This document shows positions 1 to 7,924 of a DNA stretch of 32,038 bases, in pieces. The notes under the pieces are model-generated. The model had not been told where the DNA came from, did not search any database, and was given only the letters and a program-made list of their open reading frames with translations. The stretch is from assembly GCA_026646335.1 (NCBI GenBank), contig JAPKFY010000019.1:1-32038 (forward strand). The letters are read 5' to 3'. The first letter of the stretch is position 1. Each line of letters begins with the position of its first letter. The translations under genes and the position numbers were made by a program. Source of the stretch: Aequorivita sp. Its GTDB lineage: Bacteria > Bacteroidota > Bacteroidia > Flavobacteriales > Flavobacteriaceae.

Positions 1-1524
1 GCGACTTTTGAAGCCGGATCAGATCTTGCCAAGTATTTTGAAATGCTTCCAGATGCAAGCGAACTTAAGGAAAAGTACCACGAATGGCTTTTTACATCAA
101 ATCCTGCAAAAAAGGGAATATTGGAAAAATTTCTACTTAAACTAGTGGTGCCCGGTGCTATTGAGGTCAATATAATGACCAAGGTTGACAAGGACAATCT
201 GGACAAAAACAAGGATATAATAGAAAATGGTTCCGATGCGCTGACTGCCTTAAAAGGATATGCCAAAAGCGAGCTGACCAATTCGTCCCTCATTTTTTCT
301 GCTGGAATGAACCCCCGTCTTTACAACTATATGGAAAGTTTTTCAGACTTTGATGCTTACCAATGGGGCTGTTTTCATAAAAAAGTAGTCATTAAGGTTA
401 GCGATTACCGTTCGGCCTTGATTCAAGGAAAATATTTGGCGAAAAAGGGAATTTGGGTCAGTGAGTTCCGAATAGAATCTGGGCTTAATTGTGGCGGCCA
501 CGTTTTTGCTACCCAAGGCTTGCTAATGGGGCCGATCCTTCAAGAATTTAAGGATAAAAAGCAAGAATTAGAGGACAGCCTTTTTGAGCTTTACAATCCT
601 GCTCTTATCGCTAAAGGAAAACCCAGTTTTACCCAACCCCATCCCATAAAAATAACGGTACAGGGTGGAATTGGCACTTATGAGGAAGACAGTTTGCTAC
701 GCGAATTTTACCAAGTGGACGGCACTGGTTGGGGCACGCCATTTTTGCTATGCCCAGAAGCGACAACCGTTGATGAAAATACGCTTGAGCTACTGCGCCA
801 ATCCAAAGAAAATGATGTAGTTCGCAGCAAAGCTTCGCCTTTAGGGGTGGAGTTCAACTATTTAAAGGGAACCACGGCTGAAAAGGAACGTCTGGACCGA
901 ATAGTGAAAGATAAACCTGGAAGTCCGTGTACAGAAAAACTATTGGTTTCAAACACAGAGTTTACCAAAGAACCAATTTGTACGGCGTCAAGTAAATACC
1001 AAAAGCTGAAACTGAAGCAATTGGAAACCCTAAATCTTTCCAAGGAAGAATTGGAACAGCAACGCGACGATGTTTTGAGCAAGGAATGTCTCTGTATAGG
1101 TCTGAGCAATGCGGCTGCCATTAGTTATGATGTTCCGTTTCTTAAAAAGTTGACTGCTGTTACAATATGTCCTGGGCCAAACATTGTCAATTTTTCAAAG
1201 GTTACCAGTTTGCGCGAAATGACAGACCATATTTATGGCCGAAAAGACAGTATGCAAAACCCCAATAGAGCCTCGATGTTTGTTACTGAATTAAGGCTCT
1301 ATATAGATTTTCTGAAAAAGGAAATAGGACGCGCTTTATCGCCCTCTGCGCGAGATTTTAAATCTTGGGAAAAATTTAGCGAGAACCTTCTGGATGGCAT
1401 TGAGCATTATCACGGCTTGGCAGCAAATTACATTTTAGGCAATAGAGCCCAATTTGAACAGGATTTGAAGGATGCCAAAATAGAAATCCTCCAAATACAG
1501 GAGTCTCAGTTACAGCTAGGGTAG
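1..1524 (+). CDS. Conserved hypothetical protein, 5'-truncated by window edge (possible nitronate monooxygenase/PfaD-like flavoprotein, weak)
   Basis: Frame is open from base 1 (ATFEAGSDLAKYFEM...) through the ORF-track Met at 43 to the stop at 1524. GAIEVNIMTKVD and ESGLNCGGHVFATQG are weakly reminiscent of TIM-barrel NMO/PfaD motifs. Confidence 0.6.
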   Translation, partial: ATFEAGSDLAKYFEMLPDASELKEKYHEWLFTSNPAKKGILEKFLLKLVVPGAIEVNIMTKVDKDNLDKNKDIIENGSDALTALKGYAKSELTNSSLIFSAGMNPRLYNYMESFSDFDAYQWGCFHKKVVIKVSDYRSALIQGKYLAKKGIWVSEFRIESGLNCGGHVFATQGLLMGPILQEFKDKKQELEDSLFELYNPALIAKGKPSFTQPHPIKITVQGGIGTYEEDSLLREFYQVDGTGWGTPFLLCPEATTVDENTLELLRQSKENDVVRSKASPLGVEFNYLKGTTAEKERLDRIVKDKPGSPCTEKLLVSNTEFTKEPICTASSKYQKLKLKQLETLNLSKEELEQQRDDVLSKECLCIGLSNAAAISYDVPFLKKLTAVTICPGPNIVNFSKVTSLREMTDHIYGRKDSMQNPNRASMFVTELRLYIDFLKKEIGRALSPSARDFKSWEKFSENLLDGIEHYHGLAANYILGNRAQFEQDLKDAKIEILQIQESQLQLG

Positions 1525-1567
1525 TGGTTTTGAAAATTGTGCATTTTCAAGCCTTAACAAAAAAAAT

Positions 1568-1592
1568 AAAGCCGCTTTAAGCGGCTTTTATT
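1568..1592. terminator. Rho-independent terminator hairpin
   Basis: aaaGCCGCTTTAAGCGGCtttt: perfect GCCGCTT/AAGCGGC stem flanked by A and T runs, just after the first CDS. Confidence 0.8.
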
Positions 1593-1651
1593 ATTTCGGT
1601 TTTTAAAAATTATGGGGTTGTGCGATGGTTATTCGTGTTGTGGTTAGTTTT

Positions 1652-2164
1652 TTATTCCGATTCAATTTGTTCATTTATAAATTCCAACACGTCATTAAAG
1701 TAATGTTCCAGATCTTTATATTCTACTTCTCCAGGTTGCCAAGAAGAGAATTTCCAATATATCCATTTTTCTAAATCAGATTTTGGGGGAATTATCAAAA
1801 AATATTGCTCTTCAGTAATTCCAGCAATTAAGATACTACGTTCTAATTGTTTTCCGATGTCAGCGATTCCTTGCTGATTCCATACTTCTACTAAAAAATT
1901 ATCTATATTTTTAAGATAATCAATTTTGCCAATCGATTCAAAAGTCGGTTCGATATCGTTTGGTGCAGAAAATCCGTTTGTAATTGATAAAAACTGTTTA
2001 AAGTCGGTTGGGAATTCAATTCCGAGTCTTTTTTCGGTCAGTTTTATTTCAGTTTCTGAAACAGGTTTTGTTCCTAACCATTTATTTTCAGTCTGCTCTT
2101 GAGTAAACTCAAAATCAGCTAATTCAATCGCTTTCTCTGATATTTGTTTTAGTAGACTGTTCAT
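1652..2164 (-). CDS. SMI1/KNR4 (SUKH) family protein
   Basis: 170 aa. NKWLGTKPVSETEIKLTEKRLGIEFPTDFKQFLSITNGF is the classic SUKH N-terminal pattern. Confidence 0.85.
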   Translation of the reverse strand: MNSLLKQISEKAIELADFEFTQEQTENKWLGTKPVSETEIKLTEKRLGIEFPTDFKQFLSITNGFSAPNDIEPTFESIGKIDYLKNIDNFLVEVWNQQGIADIGKQLERSILIAGITEEQYFLIIPPKSDLEKWIYWKFSSWQPGEVEYKDLEHYFNDVLEFINEQIESE

Positions 2165-2352
2165 TTTTCAAATTAACCACAACTTGTGGATAAACGCAAC
2201 TGTTGCATTTATCCCCATTGTATCTTTAACTTCAAATATACAAATTTACCCTTTCCAAACCCTTTTATATATGTTCCAAGCCCCACCACATACCTCCACC
2301 CACATCCGCTTTTATTAATTTCCCAAAAATTTCTTAAAAAATCTTACTTAAT

Positions 2353-2366
2353 ATGATAATGGTCAT
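2353..2366. promoter_or_regulatory. FNR/CRP-family-type box upstream of norC; -7-like box TTATTTTG at 2389-2396
   Basis: ATGATAATGGTCAT (TGA-N6-TCA), 22 bp before the -7-like box; norC ATG at 2444. Confidence 0.7.
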
Positions 2367-2443
2367 ACTCCATATTCACTGATTGTTTTTATTTTGTTTT
2401 AAGATTTAAAAGTCTTAATATACTTAACTTTAAACCAACCAAT

Positions 2444-2902
2444 ATGCTATCCAAACAACAAGCGCGGGCGTTTTTCTTAGTAGGAACGTTCGTAACCTTT
2501 TTGATTTTTATTGGCCTCACCATTTATTCCTTCAGTGATGGGCAAGATCAAACCAACTATGAAAACATTACACCTCAAGTAGTGCGAGGAAAAGTTATCT
2601 GGGAACAAAACAACTGTATGGGCTGCCATACCATTCTTGGCGAAGGCGCCTATTATGCGCCCGAACTTACCAAAGTTGTTGAACGAAGGGGTGAAGGCCT
2701 CATTAAGGCAATTTTGATGTCTCCCGTTGCCTGGGAACCAAACGGCCGAAAAATGGTCGCCTATGGCTTTACTGCCGAAGAAGCCGATGACGTTATTGCC
2801 TTCTTTAACTGGATAGGCGAGATAGACCTAAACGGCTTTGACCGCATTGTATCGCCTTTGGCAAAAGACAAACAACTACTTAATAAACAACCAGAAAATT
2901 AG
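2444..2902 (+). CDS. norC: Nitric oxide reductase cytochrome c subunit
   Basis: N-terminal TM anchor, NNCMGCHTILGEGAYYAPEL heme c motif, directly followed by norB. Confidence 0.93.
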   Translation: MLSKQQARAFFLVGTFVTFLIFIGLTIYSFSDGQDQTNYENITPQVVRGKVIWEQNNCMGCHTILGEGAYYAPELTKVVERRGEGLIKAILMSPVAWEPNGRKMVAYGFTAEEADDVIAFFNWIGEIDLNGFDRIVSPLAKDKQLLNKQPEN

Positions 2903-2906
2903 TATT

Positions 2907-4256
2907 ATGAAATATAAATCTCAAAAAGTAGCCTATTGGTTTTTTGCCCTATCAATGCTACTGCTCGTATTGCAGTTGACCTATGGTTTCATTATGGGTT
3001 TCGCCCGTATTGGGATGGACGGCCTGCACGAATATATTCCTTTTAACACGGCACGCGCCGTTCACACAAACCTACTTGTGGTTTGGTTGCTCTCCGGTTT
3101 TATGGGCGCCGCTTACTACATTATTCCCGAAGAAGCACAACGCGAACTCGTAAGTGTAAAATTGGCCTACGTTCAATTAATTTCCCTTGCATTGGTAGGC
3201 GTTGCCGCCATTGTTGGGTTTCACTTTAATATATGGGAAGGACGAAAGTTTTTGGAAATTCCGCATCAACTAGACTACCTTGTGGTAGCGAACGTTTTGC
3301 TGTTTTTGGCGCTTATTCTCTTGACACTTTTTAGAGGAAAAAGAAAAACTACAACGGCTTTGGTCCTTACTATGGGCTTGCTGTTTGCAGCTTTGCTCTA
3401 TTTGCCGGGAATGTTGCCATTTGACAGTCAAGTAACCGATAGTTTTTTCCGCTGGTGGGTAGTTCACCTTTGGGTTGAAGGCGTTTGGGAGCTTATTATG
3501 GGTGGTATTCTCGCCTTCCTATTAATTAAGCTTACCGGTGTGGATCGTGAGGTTATTGAAAAATGGCTCTATGTAATCGTAGGGCTTACTTTCCTTTCGG
3601 GCGTTCTTGGTACTGGTCACCACTATTACTATATAGGTGTAAACAAAATTTGGCTTGTTGTAGGTGGAATTTTCTCTGCGCTTGAGCCTTTAGCTTTCCT
3701 TGCAATGGCGCTTTTTGCTGTAAACATGTATCGCAAAGGTGAAAAGAAACACCCAAACAAAATTGCGCTGTTTTGGACGCTTGGAGCTGCCATTGTATCC
3801 TTTGTTGGTGCTGGACTTTTAGGCTTTGCGCATACATTGCCACAGACCAATCTCTACACCCACGGAACCTTGGTTACCGCAATGCACGCCCACTTGGCTT
3901 TTTGGGGCGCTTATGCAATGATTGTATTGGCTATCATTAGCTACAGTCTTCCCAATATGACCGGACGCAAACTGTATGACGGAACTCGCGGTCGCTTTGC
4001 TTTTTGGACCACCAATATAGGGATGATCGGGATGACGATGGCCTTTGGTGTAGCGGGTGTAGCACAAGTCTATCTAGAAAGAAAATACAAACTGGATTTT
4101 ATGGAAGTACAAAATGAAGTAAGCATCCACTTTGTGGTATTATTGCTTTGTGCCAGTTTGTTTGCCGTCGGAATTTTAACCTATATATACGATTTCTACA
4201 AACACGGTCTCCCTACGGATGAAGCTTTGGAGCCCGAGGAGAACAATTTTTTATAA
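2907..4256 (+). CDS. norB: Nitric oxide reductase subunit B, canonical cNOR type
   Basis: Start reassigned to ATG 2907 (MKYKSQK). Helix II RAVHTN, helix VI VVHLWVEGVWE, helix VII GTGHHYYYIG, helix X THGTLVTAMHAHLAFWG. Confidence 0.95.
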   Translation: MKYKSQKVAYWFFALSMLLLVLQLTYGFIMGFARIGMDGLHEYIPFNTARAVHTNLLVVWLLSGFMGAAYYIIPEEAQRELVSVKLAYVQLISLALVGVAAIVGFHFNIWEGRKFLEIPHQLDYLVVANVLLFLALILLTLFRGKRKTTTALVLTMGLLFAALLYLPGMLPFDSQVTDSFFRWWVVHLWVEGVWELIMGGILAFLLIKLTGVDREVIEKWLYVIVGLTFLSGVLGTGHHYYYIGVNKIWLVVGGIFSALEPLAFLAMALFAVNMYRKGEKKHPNKIALFWTLGAAIVSFVGAGLLGFAHTLPQTNLYTHGTLVTAMHAHLAFWGAYAMIVLAIISYSLPNMTGRKLYDGTRGRFAFWTTNIGMIGMTMAFGVAGVAQVYLERKYKLDFMEVQNEVSIHFVVLLLCASLFAVGILTYIYDFYKHGLPTDEALEPEENNFL

Positions 4257-4262
4257 AAACAA

Positions 4263-4373
4263 AAAAGGCCTGAATTCGGTTACGCTCTTATACCTGAAAA
4301 CCCTGGGAAGTCCAACTTCATATAAAACACTTAAAGTTTTCTTTCCAAAAAAAAACCGTTTTTCAGGCCTTTT
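4263..4373 (+). other. Intergenic structured segment closed by a 12-bp inverted repeat
   Basis: AAAAGGCCTGAA (4263-4274) pairs perfectly with TTCAGGCCTTTT (4362-4373); inner CGGTT/AACCG and GAAGT-cca-ACTTC helices. Confidence 0.55.
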
Positions 4374-4380
4374 AAATAGA

Positions 4381-4416
4381 CTGTTTATCTTGAGCGAAGC
4401 CGAAAGACTTGAACAG
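4381..4416. repeat. REP-like palindromic element (Bacteroidetes TGAGCGAAG-CGAA type)
   Basis: CTGTTtatCTTGAGCGAAGCCGAAAGacttgAACAG; TGAGCGMAG-YCGAA core shared with the element at 10602-10633. Confidence 0.5.
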
Positions 4417-4437
4417 ACAATTTAATATTGAAGAATT

Positions 4438-5280
4438 ATGGCAACAACAGAAACTATAAATACAAAACCAAAGGCGAAGATTTCTACTGAGGAAGTTTCG
4501 GGGAAAGGAATTATTCCTTTCTACAAACCCGTTCACCGCGAGATTGAAGTTTTTCAACACGCTTTCAAAAACAGATTGCCAATATTGCTGAAAGGTCCCA
4601 CAGGAACTGGAAAGACACGTTTTGTTGATTATATGGCACATCAGTTGGAGCAATCGCTCATAACCGTTTCCTGCCATGAAGAAACATCTTCCACAGACCT
4701 TATTGGGCGTTATATCATCAAAGGCGCAGAAACCATATGGGTGGACGGCCCGTTGACCAAAGCTGTGAAAGAAGGTGCCATTCTATATTTAGACGAAATA
4801 GCCGAAGCCCGCCCAGATGTAATTGTTTCAATACATTCACTTACAGACCATAGAAAGGAACTTTATATAGACAAACTAGGGATTACCGTGAAAGCCCACC
4901 CAGATTTTATGCTCGTGGCGTCTTTCAACCCTGGTTACCAAAAAGGATTTAAGGAACTAAAACCTTCCACCCGTCAACGTTTTGTGGCGCTTTCCTTTCA
5001 TTATCCAACTGCAAAGGACGAAACTGAAATAGTGGCAACTGAAACCGGGTTGGACAATGACACTTCAAAAAAACTGGTAAACATTGCCCACAAAATTAGG
5101 AATCTTACCGAATTAGGACTTACCGAAACCGTCTCCACCCGTTTGTTGGTTGATGCAGCAATGCTTATAAACAGTGGTCTTCCGAAGCGACTTTCCGTGA
5201 AAGTGGCAATTGTGGAACCTTTGACAGATGATCTTGAAATTACCCAAGCGCTAACAGATTTGTGCGATTTGATGATTTAA
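4438..5280 (+). CDS. norQ: NorQ/NirQ/CbbQ-type AAA+ ATPase
   Basis: Walker A GPTGTGKTRF, Walker B AILYLDEIAEA, located between norB and the VWA gene. Confidence 0.9.
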   Translation: MATTETINTKPKAKISTEEVSGKGIIPFYKPVHREIEVFQHAFKNRLPILLKGPTGTGKTRFVDYMAHQLEQSLITVSCHEETSSTDLIGRYIIKGAETIWVDGPLTKAVKEGAILYLDEIAEARPDVIVSIHSLTDHRKELYIDKLGITVKAHPDFMLVASFNPGYQKGFKELKPSTRQRFVALSFHYPTAKDETEIVATETGLDNDTSKKLVNIAHKIRNLTELGLTETVSTRLLVDAAMLINSGLPKRLSVKVAIVEPLTDDLEITQALTDLCDLMI

Positions 5281-5289
5281 GCCAAAGCC

Positions 5290-7059
5290 ATGTTCGAACC
5301 CGATGAGTTTATCTTTGCCAAGGTTGCAAAATTCCTAAAACACCGAAAAAAAAGTGCGAAGGAAGCAATTGCGCACACCGTAAAACTTAGCGAAATAAAA
5401 CCTCGGCTAACATTGGTAGCTCGCGCCGTTACAGGCCATGCAATAGAAATATTTGAGGCGGAACGCGAGGGTGGCTACAAAAACAACAGCTTCTTTTTGC
5501 CCGAACGCTTTTCAGGTTTTGACACTTCAGAAAACAATCTTGCATTTTATATTTTTAGGACGCTCTATCTTTCCATCCAGAAAAGTTTCCATCTCAATTA
5601 TGAATTGGGTGATGAACATACTTTGGAAGAAGCCCAAAAAATTTCCAAAGAGAATTCTGAAAAAGTCTTGAAGGAAATTTTCAACCAATTCCCGGGAACG
5701 GAGCAGATTTATACTGAATTATTGGTTCTAATTGAGGAAAATACTTCGGAAAAAAATCCACCCGATTATTCCTTTATTTATGGGAAATGGATGGAGAATT
5801 CCCCCGAAATTCCAAAGAAAAAAGTGCTTCAGAATATTTCAGAAAAAGTGAAATCCGCCATTGAAGAGGAGATAAACACCATTTTGAAAGCCAATGCGGT
5901 GGAAGAAATAAAATCCATTGAAGTTGATAAAAAGGCGCAGGAAGACTATGTACTTACCCATAACTTTGAAAAAGCAGAAACCGCAGAAGAATGGGAGGGC
6001 GGTTGGCGCGATTTTGATGGCGAGGACGAACTGGACGACCACGCCAATGCGCTGGAAGATTTGAATATGAAACAAACCGTGCGGGTGGATGATCCCACAC
6101 ATTCCATCTATCAAGCGGATTTTATTGAAAATACCACAATTTCAGAAAGTGCTGAAATTGCGACCACTGCCCATCATATTTTTTATGACGAATGGGATTG
6201 TTCCAAACGGGTTTATAAACCGGATTTCTGTAAAGTTTTTCCGCAAACGCAAACCGAAATCGATTCTGATTATTACAAAAATACCCTCCGAGAGAACGCT
6301 TCTACTTTGATGGGATTGCGGAAAATGCTCACTTCGGTAAACAATAAATATCAACAGCAACGCAGGCAATTGCAAGGCGAGGAATTTGATCTCGACGCAT
6401 TGACTGATTTATATGTGGACGTCCACACGGGGCACACGCCTTCGGAAAACATATATCTCTCAAAACGGAAAAAAGAAAAAGACCTTTCCATTTTAATGCT
6501 TTTGGACAGCAGCCTTTCCAGCGATGGATATGCCGATGGAAACAGGGTGATAGATGTTGAAAAACAGGTTTCCATCCTTTTTGGGGAAATTTTGGATGAA
6601 TTCAACGTGGATTTTTCCATCGCCGGTTTCTATTCCAAAACCCGCAACCACAGCACTTACTTGACTTTAAAGGATTTTGATGAACCGTGGCAAAAGGCAA
6701 GGCACAAAGTTGGCGCATTGCAGCCCAGCGGTTATACCCGAATTGGTACTGCGCTGAGACATTCTGGTGCTTTACTGGACAAACGCGACACAAAAAACAA
6801 ATGGGTGATCCTAATTTCAGACGGAAAACCCAACGATTACGATAAATACGAAGGTAAATACGGCATCAACGATGTGAAACAAGCACTTCGGGAATTGAAC
6901 CAGCGGAACATAAATTCGTATGCCTTGGCCATCGAAGCGCAGGCAAAATATTATTTGCCGCAAATGTTTGGGCAAAACCATTTCCAGATTTTGACTACGC
7001 CTGTGGAATTGCTGCAATCGCTGGTAAAATTGTACGATAAAATAAAACACCAAAGCTGA
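5290..7059 (+). CDS. norD: NorD-type VWA-domain protein (NOR activation)
   Basis: C-terminal VWA with MIDAS-like LLDSSLSSDG and ISDGKPNDYDKYEGKYGINDVKQAL; follows norQ. Confidence 0.9.
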   Translation: MFEPDEFIFAKVAKFLKHRKKSAKEAIAHTVKLSEIKPRLTLVARAVTGHAIEIFEAEREGGYKNNSFFLPERFSGFDTSENNLAFYIFRTLYLSIQKSFHLNYELGDEHTLEEAQKISKENSEKVLKEIFNQFPGTEQIYTELLVLIEENTSEKNPPDYSFIYGKWMENSPEIPKKKVLQNISEKVKSAIEEEINTILKANAVEEIKSIEVDKKAQEDYVLTHNFEKAETAEEWEGGWRDFDGEDELDDHANALEDLNMKQTVRVDDPTHSIYQADFIENTTISESAEIATTAHHIFYDEWDCSKRVYKPDFCKVFPQTQTEIDSDYYKNTLRENASTLMGLRKMLTSVNNKYQQQRRQLQGEEFDLDALTDLYVDVHTGHTPSENIYLSKRKKEKDLSILMLLDSSLSSDGYADGNRVIDVEKQVSILFGEILDEFNVDFSIAGFYSKTRNHSTYLTLKDFDEPWQKARHKVGALQPSGYTRIGTALRHSGALLDKRDTKNKWVILISDGKPNDYDKYEGKYGINDVKQALRELNQRNINSYALAIEAQAKYYLPQMFGQNHFQILTTPVELLQSLVKLYDKIKHQS

Positions 7060-7060
7060 T

Positions 7061-7645
7061 ATGGCTGATACTCTTAAAATAGATTACAAAAATGTTTTTT
7101 ACCCGCCGGGCGGGATATTGATGTGGATTGTTATTTACCTCGAACTCGTTACTTTCGGGATTGCCTTGGTCTTTATGGCGCTGAACGCAAGAGCCGAACC
7201 AGAGATGTTTCACGAGTCGCGTTTGCTTTTAAATACCGCTTACGGAGCAATCAATACTGTCTTCCTCCTTAGCAGTGGTTGGTGCATGGCGCAATCTGTG
7301 CATTTTCTGAAGAAAGGAAATTTCAGCAAAAGCAAATTATTTTTAAATCTAACTATTCTTGGAGGCTTTCTATTTCTCGCTTTAAAGAGTGTGGAATATT
7401 ACGATAAAGTGGAAGCCGGACTTACCATTGGCTATAATGATTTCTTTGGGTATTATTGGATGCTTACCCTGTTTCACGTGGTTCACGTAATTGTGGGAAT
7501 TGTGATTTTAGCATTGTCCGCAAGAACACTCCGCAAAAAACCTGAGACCCTAAAAATTGAAGATTACGAATCAGGCGCTACCTTTTGGCATATGTGCGAT
7601 TTGATTTGGCTACTGCTTTTCCCAATAATCTATTTACTGTTTTAA
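7061..7645 (+). CDS. Cytochrome c oxidase subunit III family / NorE-like protein
   Basis: Multi-TM CoxIII-like protein (FHVVHVIVGIVILALSARTLR, ATFWHMCDLIWLLLFPIIYLLF) in the nor operon. Confidence 0.8.
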   Translation: MADTLKIDYKNVFYPPGGILMWIVIYLELVTFGIALVFMALNARAEPEMFHESRLLLNTAYGAINTVFLLSSGWCMAQSVHFLKKGNFSKSKLFLNLTILGGFLFLALKSVEYYDKVEAGLTIGYNDFFGYYWMLTLFHVVHVIVGIVILALSARTLRKKPETLKIEDYESGATFWHMCDLIWLLLFPIIYLLF

Positions 7646-7647
7646 AT

Positions 7648-7881
7648 ATGGAAAGAAGTTTTAATATTACTTGGATATTTTTAATAGCTCTTACAATATT
7701 AACAGCCGTTTTCGCTAATCTCGATATGAAATATATCGCTATTATAATTCTTGGGCTGGCATTTCTGAAATTTATAGGAGTGGCGTTTTTCTTTATGGAA
7801 CTGAAAAAGGCGAATGTTTTTTGGAAAGTGCTTCTTGTAGCGTTTTTGGGGTTGTTGCTTACTGTTGTTTGGGCGGTTTAA
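7648..7881 (+). CDS. Small CoxIV/NorF-like membrane protein
   Basis: Start reassigned to ATG 7648 (MERSFNITWIF). FLKFIGVAFFFMELKKANVFWK is typical of short subunit IV-like proteins. Confidence 0.7.
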   Translation: MERSFNITWIFLIALTILTAVFANLDMKYIAIIILGLAFLKFIGVAFFFMELKKANVFWKVLLVAFLGLLLTVVWAV

Positions 7882-7895
7882 AGGTTCATCATCAT

Positions 7896-7924
7896 CTTTG
7901 ACAAAGTTTAAAACTTTGTCAAAG
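7896..7924. terminator. Perfect 29-bp palindrome between convergent genes (bidirectional terminator-like)
   Basis: CTTTGACAAAGTTT-A-AAACTTTGTCAAAG, abutting the stop of the minus-strand gene at 7925. Confidence 0.65.

Noticed and set aside
858-1121. Antisense ORF inside the first CDS, and many similar ORFs (e.g. 3270-3467, 3586-3843, 5839-6114, 13461-13964, 25457-25846, 29880-30305)
   Set aside because: They overlap well-supported genes on the other strand or frame, have no recognisable domain, and look like shadow ORFs.
7896-7924. TTTGAC...GTCAAA as an FNR/HcpR-type operator
   Set aside because: Half-site spacing is too wide for a TTGAC-N4-GTCAA-type site and it lies between convergent gene ends, so a terminator is simpler.
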